In this document: in pieces, positions 8,683-16,938 of the stretch
Position numbering within the stretch: position 1 is the first letter of the stretch
Layout: each line of letters begins with the position of its first letter
From: Candidatus Woesebacteria bacterium
Lineage (GTDB): Bacteria; Patescibacteriota; Microgenomatia; Woykebacterales; 2-01-FULL-43-14
DNA: 35,836 bases
Direction: 5' to 3'
Assembly: GCA_020060105.1 (NCBI GenBank)
Contig: JAGVAV010000016.1
Span: forward strand, 1 to 35,836
Translations under genes and position numbers: made by a program
The notes under the pieces: generated by a model
What the model saw: the letters and a program-made list of their open reading frames with translations, nothing else
Database searches by the model: none
Told to the model about the DNA's origin: nothing

Positions 8683-10821
8683 TTAACCCCCTTCTTCCCT
8701 CGTCTCCCCGCCGCCTAAGGCTCTTTCCGGATCACGAACCAAGACATCCCGGGCTTTGCTGCCGTCCGCCACTCCGACCACTCCGGCCTCTTCTAACTCA
8801 TCTAATAATCTGGCGGCCCGAGCGTAGCCGATTCTTAGCCTTCTTTGAAGCAGAGAGGCAGAAGCGCGATCGTACTGGCAAATTACCCGAACGGCTTCTT
8901 CAAAAAGGTCGTCTCGGCCATCCTCACCGTCTCCCCCGCCTCTGCTGGAAAACTTGCTAAGGGGCATGGTCGTAATTTCTTCGGTGTAATGAGGCTCGAT
9001 TCCGGACTTTTTCAAAAATTCCAGCAGTTTGATCAACTCCGGCTCGGAAACAAAGACTCCTTGAATTCGTTGAGGCTTCGAAGCTTCCGGAGGAACATAA
9101 AGCATATCGCCCTTACCCAGCAGCTTTTCTGCCCCCGGCTGATCGATAATCACCCGAGAATCAGTCAGGGAAGTGACGTTAAAGGCGATTCGGCAAGGAA
9201 TATTGGCCTTAATCAGTCCGGTGATTACGTCCACCGAAGGTCTTTGGGTGGCCAAAATTAGATGAATTCCGGTCGCCCGGGCCATCTGGGCGAGCCGGCA
9301 AATTGCGTCTTCTATTTCCACCGGGGCAAACATCATTAAATCAGCCAACTCGTCAATGATAACGACGATATAAGGCAGAGCCTGAAACCCGGACATCTCG
9401 CTGTACTGCTCGATATTGCGCGCTCCCACTTCGGCAAAAAGCTGATAACGCCGATCCATCTCGGCCATGGCCCATTTCAGAGCCGAAAGGACCTTTTCCG
9501 GTTGGTTAATGACCGGAGTCAGCAGATGGGGAATCCCGTTATAGCCGGAAAGCTCGACAATCTTTGGGTCAATCAAAATTAATTTCACCTCGCTGGGAGT
9601 GGCGCGAAAAAGCAAAGAGGCGATAAAGGCATTTAGACAAACGCTTTTCCCCGAACCGGTCGCTCCGGCCATCAGAACGTGGGGCATCCGGGCAATGTCG
9701 CCAACCACCGGCTCTCCGGAAACGTCCAACCCCAAGGCAATCGCCAACTTGGATTTGGCCTTTTGCATCGCCGAGGAAGTCAAGACGTGCTTCAAACCGA
9801 CGATTTCGGGGGCTAAGTTGGGGACTTCAATCCCCACCAGGGATTTGCCGGGAATCGGAGCCTCGATTCGAACTGTTCCCGTCGGAGTGGCCAAGGCTAA
9901 AGCGATATCATTAGCCAACCCGGTAATCTTGGTCAGCTTTGTCCCTAGGGCAATCTCGAGAGCGTATTGAGTGACCGCCGGACCGCAATTGACCTCCACC
10001 ACCCGAGCCTGAATGCCAAAACTTTCCAGAGTTTTTTCAATCACCGCCGCGTTATGCTTCAGATCGCCTCGGGAAGCCTTGCCGCCGATCTCATCAGACA
10101 AGATGTTTAACGGCGGATACTCCCAGACCCTGGTTTCCATCGGCAAATTGCTGACCACGCTCTTGCCCAAATCATCCGCCTCGGCTGCCGCAGGAGCCGG
10201 TTCGGCCGGTCTTTTCACTTCCTTGTTCGTTTCAGGCTTTAAACCCTTGGTGTTAAAAGGCAGGTTTCGGTTGGCCAGAAAGCCGGGCTTGCCCTTGCCA
10301 AAGTAACCGCGAAAAAGATAGGTTTTGCCAAATTCCCCCAAACCAACCACCCCTTTGATAAGCAAATTTAGAGTCGTGTCTAAGGAAGTGTTAAATAAAA
10401 TTACCAAAGAAAGGACCAAACTGATCAGGAGAACGAAATAGGCAATTACGCCCGGAAAGACTTCTCCGATTATCTGCCAAAGCAAATCCCCCATTTCTCC
10501 GCCAGCCTGAGAGGAAAAACCCGAGCTTAGAGTAATCAAAGACGTAAATAGGAGAAAGAAACCGGCTAAAACATTGGTTTTCAAAAAAGGCAGCTTGACT
10601 TTGGTTAAATACAGGCCAAAAAGGGCTAAGATAAGAGGCAACAGTAGTCCTCCCCAGCCAAACAACTTCAAAACATCTCTTTTGAGAGTTTCGGCTACGC
10701 CTTCCTTGCCCAAAAAGGCCAGGAAGATCAAACCCGCTAAAAAGAGGAGGGTAATCGCGGAAACAGTTTGAAGAGTTTTCCTTTTTAATCTTAATTTGAA
10801 AGGATGACGACGTCGGCCCAT
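8683..10821 (-). CDS. ftsK: FtsK/SpoIIIE DNA translocase
   Basis: A septum-located dsDNA motor that clears chromosome ends and helps dimer resolution. The 712-residue protein has four N-terminal membrane helices within the first 160 residues, a short linker, the RecA-like motor with Walker A GATGSGKS and Walker B VVIIDELADLMM, and a C-terminal winged helix (gamma domain) with CQYDRASASLLQRRLRIGYARAA-like spacing. The ATG at 10821 was chosen because the TTG at 10857 lies inside the -35 box; the -10 TATAAT ends seven bases before this ATG, so the mRNA is probably leaderless. The RodZ-like gene follows. Confidence 0.96.
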   Translation of the reverse strand: MGRRRHPFKLRLKRKTLQTVSAITLLFLAGLIFLAFLGKEGVAETLKRDVLKLFGWGGLLLPLILALFGLYLTKVKLPFLKTNVLAGFFLLFTSLITLSSGFSSQAGGEMGDLLWQIIGEVFPGVIAYFVLLISLVLSLVILFNTSLDTTLNLLIKGVVGLGEFGKTYLFRGYFGKGKPGFLANRNLPFNTKGLKPETNKEVKRPAEPAPAAAEADDLGKSVVSNLPMETRVWEYPPLNILSDEIGGKASRGDLKHNAAVIEKTLESFGIQARVVEVNCGPAVTQYALEIALGTKLTKITGLANDIALALATPTGTVRIEAPIPGKSLVGIEVPNLAPEIVGLKHVLTSSAMQKAKSKLAIALGLDVSGEPVVGDIARMPHVLMAGATGSGKSVCLNAFIASLLFRATPSEVKLILIDPKIVELSGYNGIPHLLTPVINQPEKVLSALKWAMAEMDRRYQLFAEVGARNIEQYSEMSGFQALPYIVVIIDELADLMMFAPVEIEDAICRLAQMARATGIHLILATQRPSVDVITGLIKANIPCRIAFNVTSLTDSRVIIDQPGAEKLLGKGDMLYVPPEASKPQRIQGVFVSEPELIKLLEFLKKSGIEPHYTEEITTMPLSKFSSRGGGDGEDGRDDLFEEAVRVICQYDRASASLLQRRLRIGYARAARLLDELEEAGVVGVADGSKARDVLVRDPERALGGGETREEGG

Positions 10822-10828
10822 CAGGCTA

Positions 10829-10857
10829 ATTATATACTCGCGAAACTTAAGTTGCAA
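10829..10857 (-). promoter_or_regulatory. Leaderless promoter of ftsK
   Basis: TTGCAA (10852-10857), 17 bases, then TATAAT (10829-10834), then seven bases and the ATG at 10821. No SD is present. Transcription should start essentially on the start codon. Confidence 0.7.
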
Positions 10858-10926
10858 CTCTTGTTAAATAGTTGAGGAAATAAAGCCTTTGTAAAGAAAC
10901 GGAAAGAAGATTGTTGATAAGGGTTT

Positions 10927-11634
10927 TTAAGATCCAGAAAAACTTCTAGCCAACACGTTGTAAGAAAACTGATCCAGTTTTTTAAGCCACGCGTGTTCCC
11001 GTTGATGAGATATGACATCTAGAGTTATCTTTAACAGCACTAATACCGCCAAAGCCAATACCGGCGCTCCGAATTTATCAACGGCGTAACCCCCAATTAT
11101 AACAACGGCTTCCATCACAATAATTCTGCGGAAAGGCTGTACCAAAAGTCCTTGAGGAGAAACCTTTTTATATTCTTCTTGCCTGAGAAAGTTTGAATAA
11201 TAAGAAACACCATGGCTAACAAACAAAAACGCTACAGCAACCCCTAACCCTAAAAGCGAAATTTCGACCCAGCCAAACAGGCCTAGTATAGCGGCTAAGT
11301 GAAGGAGCATAAATAGGCAAAAAACACCTAGGAAAAGGTTTATTAAGGTCAGCCTACTCGCAGTCGCTAACTCATACCGGTGAAAATGGATTTTATCAGC
11401 CACCGATTTCTCTAGGAATTCTTCGGGTGAGTGGTGGTAAAGATAAACATATTCATTATCGCTAGTTCCGGAAGCTTTGATCATTTTAAAGACGTTATAG
11501 AGACCAACTACCCCACTCTCTGCCCAGTAAATCAACAACACCTCGGAAAGGTTCCAGCCGAGGAATAAAACACCGGCTAAGGGAAAAAGATTTGCCACAA
11601 CCAAGAAGATTACAGAGAAGGTTTTCATTCTCAT
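10927..11634 (-). CDS. DUF6498-like multi-pass membrane protein
   Basis: A 235-residue protein with about six membrane segments. The N-terminal ANLFPLAGVLFLGWNLSEVLLIYWAESGVVGLYNVFKM is the pattern I associate with DUF6498 proteins, whose function is unknown. A charged loop follows (residues about 52-85), then further helices and a short cytoplasmic tail. AAGGA precedes two possible ATGs (11634 and 11628). Its promoter carries the shared TAGAATTAGACAAGC box. No terminator was seen in the 68 bases before ftsK. Confidence 0.6.
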   Translation of the reverse strand: MRMKTFSVIFLVVANLFPLAGVLFLGWNLSEVLLIYWAESGVVGLYNVFKMIKASGTSDNEYVYLYHHSPEEFLEKSVADKIHFHRYELATASRLTLINLFLGVFCLFMLLHLAAILGLFGWVEISLLGLGVAVAFLFVSHGVSYYSNFLRQEEYKKVSPQGLLVQPFRRIIVMEAVVIIGGYAVDKFGAPVLALAVLVLLKITLDVISHQREHAWLKKLDQFSYNVLARSFSGS

Positions 11635-11642
11635 TTTTCCTT

Positions 11643-11680
11643 GCTTGTCTAATTCTAAATCCTAATTCTCAAAAGTGCAA
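11643..11680 (-). promoter_or_regulatory. Shared-box promoter, copy 1 (DUF6498-like gene)
   Basis: TTGCAC (11675-11680), 17 bases, TAGAAT (11652-11657), continuing directly as TAGAATTAGACAAGC (11643-11657). The same 15 bases recur at 13863-13877 and 16892-16906, each at the same place relative to a minus-strand gene. Confidence 0.7.
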
Positions 11681-11728
11681 ACTCTAGAGCTAGACAAATG
11701 ATCCTTCTTGCTTCGTAAACGATGTTTC

Positions 11729-11836
11729 GAAATCCGTTCTCCTCCGGTCATTTCGATCCTCCGGAGCTTTAGCGAAGGAGGGGAGAAATCTAGCGAGCAT
11801 CGCCGAAGGCGTGCGAAGCGAAAAGATTTTGCGCTT
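11729..11836 (-). repeat. Palindromic intergenic element
   Basis: A stretch built of nested inverted repeats, including CCTCCGGAG against a downstream GAAGGAGG and a GCATCGCC-GAA-GGCGTGC hairpin, bracketed by AAATC and GATTT. It has no coding potential and lies between two minus-strand genes. It resembles the palindromic spacer elements often scattered through CPR genomes, but I cannot check copy number here. Strand is nominal. Confidence 0.45.
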
Positions 11837-11848
11837 TCTTGACTCCCA

Positions 11849-11885
11849 ATAAAAAGGGCTCAACCCAAAAAGAGTTAAGCCCTTC
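11849..11885 (-). terminator. Rho-independent terminator of 11919-12317
   Basis: On the minus strand an AGGGCTTAAC arm, a short loop, and a GGTTGAGCCCT arm (one mismatch) lead into TTTTTATT. It lies 34 bases past the stop at 11919. Confidence 0.75.
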
Positions 11886-11918
11886 TCACCGATAATTTCA
11901 AAGACCCGCCTTCCAGAC

Positions 11919-12317
11919 CTAGACTTTCGGGCCTAATCTCTCTTTCCCAGGCGGTTTCTTTCTCAGTAAATGAGCCAATTCCCAAACTTTAAGGGTAATA
12001 AACAAAAGAACGGCCAAAGACATCGCTCCAAATGGACTAACCAAGACAATCAGCCAGCCCACAATGAGAAGCACGACCACGACCAACAGACGTAAAAAAG
12101 AAAAGGCTCGATCACTCTCCTGAGGCGGCAAAATTCTCAAAAGATAAGCGGCCAGCCTAACGTTAGCCAGGATAAAGAACACCAGAACCAGCAAAAGAAA
12201 CCCCGCGGTTACCCAAGTCTGAGCGACTCTCCAAGAAGCTAAACCAAACAACCCAGCTATCCCAAAAGCAGTAAGCGCCAGGAAAAAGCCGATATCTTTC
12301 CAATTTCTCATAATCAT
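11919..12317 (-). CDS. Small four-helix membrane protein, unknown
   Basis: A 132-residue protein with about four hydrophobic helices (about 9-27, 35-60, 70-92, 96-116) and a basic C-terminal tail (RKKPPGKERLGPKV). No family was recognised. The ATG at 12317 is preceded by an AAGGAGAGGAGAG purine tract that gives a good SD. It forms its own unit, with a promoter at 12347-12376 and a terminator at 11849-11885, and is divergent from the gene at 12519. Confidence 0.6.
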   Translation of the reverse strand: MIMRNWKDIGFFLALTAFGIAGLFGLASWRVAQTWVTAGFLLLVLVFFILANVRLAAYLLRILPPQESDRAFSFLRLLVVVVLLIVGWLIVLVSPFGAMSLAVLLFITLKVWELAHLLRKKPPGKERLGPKV

Positions 12318-12346
12318 CTCTCCTCTCCTTTAGCCTGTTGGCAAGC

Positions 12347-12376
12347 ATTATATACCCCTTTAACCAAAACTTGCAA
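12347..12376 (-). promoter_or_regulatory. Promoter of 11919-12317
   Basis: TTGCAA (12371-12376), 18 bases, TATAAT (12347-12352) on the minus strand, with a leader of about 25 bases containing the SD. Confidence 0.6.
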
Positions 12377-12394
12377 CCTAGGAATCTCCTAAGT

Positions 12395-12423
12395 TTGACT
12401 CCTAAGAATCAGTTAAATATAAT
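12395..12423 (+). promoter_or_regulatory. Promoter of 12519-12968
   Basis: TTGACT (12395-12400), exactly 17 bases, TATAAT (12418-12423). The same hexamer pair and spacing occur at 13909-13937 and at 35694-35722. Confidence 0.7.
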
Positions 12424-12503
12424 TTAGCAAATAGCCGTCAGGCTATGCTAAATTACGTCGCTCGACGAAGTCGAGGAAGACATAATTGGGCAAATAGCCG
12501 TTA
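12423..12503 (+). promoter_or_regulatory. Structured leader / operator region of 12519-12968
   Basis: About 90 bases of non-coding leader hold three inverted repeats. The first (12423-12452) has outer arms TTTAGC/GCTAAA and inner arms ATAGCC/GGCTAT around a GTCA loop, and overlaps the -10 and start site. The second is CTCGAC-GAA-GTCGAG (12461-12475), enclosed by weak AATTA/TAATT pairing. The third is GGC-AAATA-GCC. GCAAATAGCCGT occurs twice, at 12427 and 12490. This could be an operator pair or an RNA control element; no known riboswitch class was recognised. Confidence 0.45.
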
Positions 12504-12518
12504 AGAGGAGGGAGAAAA

Positions 12519-12968
12519 TTGATCATTCTAAACCAAGAGATGATCTACCGCGTCTTACCCCAACAGGGGAAAACTCTTTTCCTAGGCGTAGTCGAAATCG
12601 TCGGAGATGAGGCGAAGGGTTATCTCAACGTAACCAACAGCCGCTGTCAAAGGAACCCTTTATGTCAACCCACCATGCGAGAAGTCGACATAGTCGAAAT
12701 GATGTTCCAAACCTTATCTCTAGCCGCCCTGTTTGACAACTACACCTTGGACCTAACTGCCTCGTTAGGGGAACATCAAATGCGTTTGAAAAGCCTCGAC
12801 GGCTTGAAAATTTATTATCCCGTTCACCCCGTCGGCGTCCTTCAAACCAAAATACGGCTGACTGAGCGTTCCCCTCAAGTGGTCGCGGGTGAAGGGAAGG
12901 CCTATTACGGGGAAGCCTTGGTGGCAGAAGTGGAAAAGATCAGGGGAGTGATCGAAAGGCGTGGTTAG
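12519..12968 (+). CDS. Small soluble protein, possibly hotdog fold
   Basis: A 149-residue protein with no membrane segment. The order of elements (MIYRVLPQQGKTLFLGVVEI, then DIVEMMFQTLSLAALF as a central helix, then strand-rich YYPVHPVGVLQTKIRLTE) recalls FabZ/MaoC-type hotdog dehydratases and thioesterases, but no catalytic His/Glu pair can be assigned. The TTG at 12519 was chosen because AGGAGG lies seven bases upstream; an internal ATG at 12540 lacks an SD. It has a strong promoter, an elaborate leader and its own terminator. The fold call is tentative. Confidence 0.5.
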   Translation: MIILNQEMIYRVLPQQGKTLFLGVVEIVGDEAKGYLNVTNSRCQRNPLCQPTMREVDIVEMMFQTLSLAALFDNYTLDLTASLGEHQMRLKSLDGLKIYYPVHPVGVLQTKIRLTERSPQVVAGEGKAYYGEALVAEVEKIRGVIERRG

Positions 12969-12993
12969 TCTCCGATTTATTATCTGTCCTTAG

Positions 12994-13031
12994 AGGCGGT
13001 CTTTTAGTTTCGACTTAAAAGCCGCCTTTTT
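12994..13031 (+). terminator. Rho-independent terminator of 12519-12968
   Basis: AGGCGG and CTTTTA arms pair with TAAAAG and CCGCCT (one bulged T), followed by TTTTTC. It lies 25 bases past the stop. Confidence 0.85.
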
Positions 13032-13081
13032 CATTACCATAGCGATTATCGAGAAATTTTTAACTTGCATAAATTTATTTG

Positions 13082-13849
13082 CTAAAAAGTAACCGGCTGG
13101 AGAACTTCGCTGGCCGCCTGGACATAGCGGCAATAGGTACAGCCCTCCGCCATCGGAGGAAGCTGATCATTCAGAAGCGTCTGGTGAATATCAAATAACG
13201 TCTTTTCGACCCAGTCGGTCTTACCCAGGTAAGGAATCACCTTTACCTCAAACTCCAGTTTCCCGTCAAAAGCTTCTTTGTCCGTGATCCCATTGCAATA
13301 AACGAAATAGCCCGTTTCGGAAACCTTATACCCGTTCCGCCGAAACAACCACTGATAAACTTCCATCTGTCTTTTATAACCGATCTGCCAATCGGCATCC
13401 AGACTGACCTCTCCGCTTTTGGCCGTCGCTTTATAGTCAACAATGATGTATTCCCCTTCCGGGTTCACCCAAACGTCGTCGACCCCGCCGGTGACCAGAA
13501 AGTTTGTGGGGGAGTGAAGATATTTTATCCCGGCATGTTTGGCATCTCGCCATTCATTCATCAACTCATGAGCCAGGGGAATCGCCTCGATCCCGTAAGC
13601 GCTCATCAAAGGATGGGCGCTTCCCGCCGCCCGATGGAGATCAAATTCTTTTTTCAACAGCAGATCCACGGCGCTATTGAGGCTAAAAGGATAACCCGGC
13701 GGCTGTCCGATCCCTAGGCGAAGGTCTAGGTAAAAACAACGAGGGCAATTAAGGTATAGATCGATCTTGCTCCGGCTGATTCTAAACGGCTCCTTCGATT
13801 TCGGGTCAAATAAGTATCGAGTTCTTTTCGGATTATATAAATTAGACAT
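13082..13849 (-). CDS. PD-(D/E)XK nuclease, RecB/Cas4-like
   Basis: A 255-residue single-domain nuclease. ISRSKIDLYLNCPRCFYLDLRL is the usual N-terminal helix with paired cysteines. GGVDDVWVNPEGEYIIVDYKAT is the catalytic core (Asp, then D-Y-K). QIGYKRQMEVYQWLFRR is the motif after the core, and CTYCRYVQ supplies the C-terminal cysteines. Four cysteines in this spacing suggest a Cas4/AddB-type iron-sulphur cluster. These enzymes act on DNA ends in repair or defence. No cas genes are near. Its promoter carries the shared TAGAATTAGACAAGC box and it is divergent from 13998-14330. Confidence 0.85.
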   Translation of the reverse strand: MSNLYNPKRTRYLFDPKSKEPFRISRSKIDLYLNCPRCFYLDLRLGIGQPPGYPFSLNSAVDLLLKKEFDLHRAAGSAHPLMSAYGIEAIPLAHELMNEWRDAKHAGIKYLHSPTNFLVTGGVDDVWVNPEGEYIIVDYKATAKSGEVSLDADWQIGYKRQMEVYQWLFRRNGYKVSETGYFVYCNGITDKEAFDGKLEFEVKVIPYLGKTDWVEKTLFDIHQTLLNDQLPPMAEGCTYCRYVQAASEVLQPVTF

Positions 13850-13862
13850 ATCGCAAACTCTC

Positions 13863-13901
13863 GCTTGTCTAATTCTATACCCATAATATCTCGATTTGCA
13901 A
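13863..13901 (-). promoter_or_regulatory. Shared-box promoter, copy 2 (nuclease gene)
   Basis: TTGCAA (13896-13901), 18 bases, TAGAAT (13872-13877), running on as TAGAATTAGACAAGC (13863-13877). Its -35 lies eight bases from the -35 of the divergent promoter at 13909. Confidence 0.65.
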
Positions 13902-13908
13902 CTTTTAG

Positions 13909-13937
13909 TTGACTCTAAGTTTTAGCTTATTTATAAT
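13909..13937 (+). promoter_or_regulatory. Promoter of 13998-14330
   Basis: TTGACT (13909-13914), 17 bases, TATAAT (13932-13937), followed by a leader of about 55 bases with AGGAAGAGA before the GTG start. Confidence 0.7.
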
Positions 13938-13997
13938 GCATGCAACCAAACTTTGGCTAAATTTAGCCAAAAACTCTAAGGAGGAATCAGGAAGAGA

Positions 13998-14330
13998 GTG
14001 AAAATCAGTTTCCGACACCTTACCAAAGAGGCGCAACAGGAACTTCTTGTCAAAATCCACGTGAGGTATCTGAAAGGAGAAGGTAGAGTCCTAGCCATTT
14101 TTGATGTGGCCAACGAAGCGGGGATCGACTTTCACATTCTCATGAAAGCCTGGTACGACAGCGAGATCTATGATAAGTACTGGAGAAAGGGGCAAAAAGA
14201 GAATCTGAAGGAAACGAGCTGGGAAAATCTCAAACCCTTAGCAGATCAAAAAAGCAGGGTGGGAAGGAATGGCCGAAATGGAAAGCACTCTAAAAACGGC
14301 GAAGTACATCAGCTCAAGTTCCAACTCTAA
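13998..14330 (+). CDS. Small basic protein, unknown
   Basis: A 110-residue soluble protein. The first 70 residues look helical (FRHLTKEAQQELLVKIHVRYLKGEG, IFDVANEAGIDFHILMKAWYDS), and the tail is basic and glycine/asparagine rich (RVGRNGRNGKHSKNGE), which suggests nucleic-acid contact. No family was recognised. The start is a GTG at 13998 behind an AGGAAGAGA SD. It has its own promoter and terminator and lies divergent to the nuclease gene. Confidence 0.6.
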   Translation: MKISFRHLTKEAQQELLVKIHVRYLKGEGRVLAIFDVANEAGIDFHILMKAWYDSEIYDKYWRKGQKENLKETSWENLKPLADQKSRVGRNGRNGKHSKNGEVHQLKFQL

Positions 14331-14349
14331 TCTCCAACCTCCCCTACCC

Positions 14350-14389
14350 AAACGGCTTACTAAATTCACGTTTAAGTAAGCCGTTTTTT
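14350..14389 (+). terminator. Rho-independent terminator of 13998-14330
   Basis: An 11-bp perfect stem AACGGCTTACT / AGTAAGCCGTT around a 13-base loop, then TTTTTTC, about 20 bases past the stop. Confidence 0.9.
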
Positions 14390-14494
14390 CTCGTATAAAT
14401 ATCTATCTTTAAAGCCGTTACCGTGAGGGGTAATGGAGATTTTCATTGTCTGATTGAATATCTGGTGAGTAAAAACAAACTTCTGTGTAAGGAA

Positions 14495-15910
14495 CTAGGC
14501 TTCTAAAATTACCGCTTTGCTCATGAAATCCACCACCGCCGGATCAACCATCACATCTCTGGGAGTGATCTGTCTTTTCAGATATAGTCCGTCGAGGGAG
14601 GCGCAACGGCTCAAAGCCACGTAAGTTTGCCCGTGGGCAAAGGCGCCCCAGCCCATATCCACTACCGCTGACTGATAGGTCTGTCCTTGAGACTTGTGCA
14701 CCGTGATCGCCCAGGCAAGCCTTAAGGGAAATTGGATAAAAGCACTGACCACCTCTTCTTCCACCTGCCCGCTTTCTTTATTATAAAAATAGCGGATTTT
14801 ATTCCAGACATTCTTATCTACCTTGTGCACTTCCCCATCGATATCGACTTTTATCTCCTCTTCTGAAACCGAGTGAATGACCCCCAAGGTTCCGTTCACC
14901 CAGCGCTTCTGGGTATCGTTTTTGAGCAACATTACTTGCGCCCCTTTTTTCAAAGTCAAAACTTCTTCAGTCGGATAAGCGGAAGGCTCGAGGTTGCCGG
15001 TAATTTCCGCTTTAAATTCGTAAGCCTTTCCAGCAAGTCCCGCCAAGCGCCGGTGGTTAATATCAAAGGCTGATTTATTGGTCGTGACTAAAGTAACCGC
15101 GCCTTCAAGCGGAGCCGTATGGCCACAGCGAGCGTTTAAAACGGTTAATAATTCGCTGCCGGCCTTCCCATTGCGAATCGCATTAAGGATCTCTTTAAAC
15201 TTCTGGTCTTTTTGCCGGAATATCGTCCTTAGTTCATAGATTTCCATCGGCACCGATCGCCAAGCATCAGCATGGAAAAAGTAATAACCGCCATGATTTT
15301 CGAGAAAGTACTGCTGCAGCTCCCTGTCACTGACCACCGGCGGAAGCTGGTGGAGGTCGCCAAACATCACGATCTGCACTCCCCCGAAAGGACTCTTGTT
15401 TGATCTGGCTTTCCGCAAGAGAAAATCGATCCCGTCCATCAGATCCGCCCTGACCATCGAGATTTCATCAATCACCAAGGTGTCAATGTTTCTTAGCAGT
15501 TCCGCCGTTTTGGAATCTAAGGGAATATTGCTCTTCGGCACAAAGGCGGGAGCGATCTTGAAAAAGGAGTGAATCGTCTGCCCTTCCACATTAAGCGCCG
15601 CTACCCCGGTCGGGGCGACCACTGCGTTACGCTTCGAAGTGTTTTGCCGAAAGTATTGCAACAGTAACGACTTCCCCGTCCCCGCTTTGCCGGTGACAAA
15701 GATATGGCTCGTCGTCTTCTCGAGCTTTTCAAACAAACTCTGCTGCTCACGACTAAGCGTAACCCTCGAAAGATCTGCTCTTCGCTCATTCATCCTCCGT
15801 TTCGGCACAACTGTCTGCCGCTTAATCGTTCGGGATTTCCTCTTCGATTTTTTACTTTTTAGAACCTGATAAATCGCATCAATAATGCTAAGTAACAACG
15901 TCTGTTTCAT
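14495..15910 (-). CDS. PIF1-like superfamily 1B DNA helicase
   Basis: A 471-residue ATP-dependent 5'-3' DNA helicase of the PIF1/RecD type. Visible motifs in order are Walker A GKAGTGKS (74-81), VVAPTGVAALNVEGQTIHSFF (motif Ia), Walker B VIDEISM near 146-152, FGDLHQLPPV (motif III), RTIFRQ, and the C-terminal AITVHKSQGQT and TYVALSRC motifs. PIF1 enzymes unwind stalled forks and unusual structures. Roughly 50 basic residues precede the core. A weak TATATT box lies about ten bases before the ATG and no SD is seen. It stands alone downstream of the membrane-protein gene at 15997-16857. Confidence 0.92.
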   Translation of the reverse strand: MKQTLLLSIIDAIYQVLKSKKSKRKSRTIKRQTVVPKRRMNERRADLSRVTLSREQQSLFEKLEKTTSHIFVTGKAGTGKSLLLQYFRQNTSKRNAVVAPTGVAALNVEGQTIHSFFKIAPAFVPKSNIPLDSKTAELLRNIDTLVIDEISMVRADLMDGIDFLLRKARSNKSPFGGVQIVMFGDLHQLPPVVSDRELQQYFLENHGGYYFFHADAWRSVPMEIYELRTIFRQKDQKFKEILNAIRNGKAGSELLTVLNARCGHTAPLEGAVTLVTTNKSAFDINHRRLAGLAGKAYEFKAEITGNLEPSAYPTEEVLTLKKGAQVMLLKNDTQKRWVNGTLGVIHSVSEEEIKVDIDGEVHKVDKNVWNKIRYFYNKESGQVEEEVVSAFIQFPLRLAWAITVHKSQGQTYQSAVVDMGWGAFAHGQTYVALSRCASLDGLYLKRQITPRDVMVDPAVVDFMSKAVILEA

Positions 15911-15996
15911 AGCATAGTTAAATATACCATAGATCTTTTGGGAAAATTCGTCTCAATTCGCGAAGAAAAAGTAAGTTATGAGAGGAAAATCATTAA

Positions 15997-16857
15997 TTAA
16001 TAAAGGGGGCGGGATCCGAGTAAGTCAAAGAAAATCGTCCCGTCATTCAGAATATAACGATGCGTGTCCCCGAGAAGACCACTATAGTGATCAATATCTT
16101 GGATCTTGAAAGAACTTTCATAGCTATTGGTCTGTTTGTTAAAGAGCTTAAAATGACCGTCTGAGCGTAACATAAGAAAATCCTCCATCATATATTCGGT
16201 GCTACTAATGTTGATAGTATCACTCTTTGTTGCTTCTTTTTGAAGATAGTCTTTTAGCCGCAAATAATAATCTTCATCTGGATATTTTTCCGCTTTGTTA
16301 TTCACGTAACTTTCGAATTCTTGATAACCAAACTCTAATTTCACTTTATCTGTTTCGTAAACAACTAACTTTTGATCGGTAGGAGTAACTAAGTTAACCA
16401 CTTGAGTCCTAACTTTATCCAGCTCACCTCGACGAACAGTCTCAGCATGGTAGCCATCATAAAAATAACCCGTTACCCCAACTAAGGCTAGCAACAATAA
16501 AACTAAGCCAAACTTCTTAATTCTCCCAATCGAAGTATCCACCACTTCAAAAACAAGCAAAGCCCCTATCCCAATATACCCGAACAAGAGAAAATCAATC
16601 GTTGTGAATGAGAAATTAACGAGGGCAGGAATAATCCAAAAAGAAGGAAGAAATAGGACGGCAACAGCGTTTCGAAAGTGCCTGTTAAACCTTGGTAAGA
16701 ACAATTTAACGACAACTCGGATAAAGGCGGCGGCGCCTAGCAAGACATAAAAATACAGGTTGAATTCTGAAAGATATAACAGACCAACGGATAAGAAAAA
16801 TGCCAGCAATGAAAAAATAATTATTTGCGTGTAATATTGCCAACCAAGCCTAAACAT
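15997..16857 (-). CDS. Multi-pass membrane protein with soluble C-terminal domain, unknown
   Basis: A 286-residue protein. The first 140 residues hold about five membrane helices (IIIFSLLAFFLSVGLLYL, FYVLLGAAAFIRVVVKLFL, and so on). The remaining ~145 residues look soluble and charged (QEFESYVNNKAEKYPDEDYYLRLKDYL). No family was recognised. The start was set at the ATG at 16857, with GGAAGG five bases upstream; the longer frame to 16929 runs through the promoter, so it is not credible. Its promoter carries the third copy of the shared box. Confidence 0.6.
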   Translation of the reverse strand: MFRLGWQYYTQIIIFSLLAFFLSVGLLYLSEFNLYFYVLLGAAAFIRVVVKLFLPRFNRHFRNAVAVLFLPSFWIIPALVNFSFTTIDFLLFGYIGIGALLVFEVVDTSIGRIKKFGLVLLLLALVGVTGYFYDGYHAETVRRGELDKVRTQVVNLVTPTDQKLVVYETDKVKLEFGYQEFESYVNNKAEKYPDEDYYLRLKDYLQKEATKSDTINISSTEYMMEDFLMLRSDGHFKLFNKQTNSYESSFKIQDIDHYSGLLGDTHRYILNDGTIFFDLLGSRPLY

Positions 16858-16891
16858 AAACCCCTTCCATCTTTCCTTAAATTTTCGCACT

Positions 16892-16929
16892 GCTTGTCTA
16901 ATTCTAGCGTTTCTCCCCTCAGTTTGCAA
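16892..16929 (-). promoter_or_regulatory. Shared-box promoter, copy 3 (15997-16857)
   Basis: TTGCAA (16924-16929), 17 bases, TAGAAT (16901-16906), continuing as TAGAATTAGACAAGC (16892-16906). The divergent mod promoter begins ten bases away. Confidence 0.7.
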
Positions 16930-16938
16930 ACCAAGCCG

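Noticed and set aside
10822-10857. Longer FtsK N-terminus starting at a TTG
   Set aside because: The TTG is the -35 hexamer and the added codons span the -10 box, so they would not be transcribed from this promoter.
16858-16929. 24-residue N-terminal extension of the membrane protein ending at 15997
   Set aside because: The extension runs through the shared promoter box; the ATG at 16857 has its own SD.
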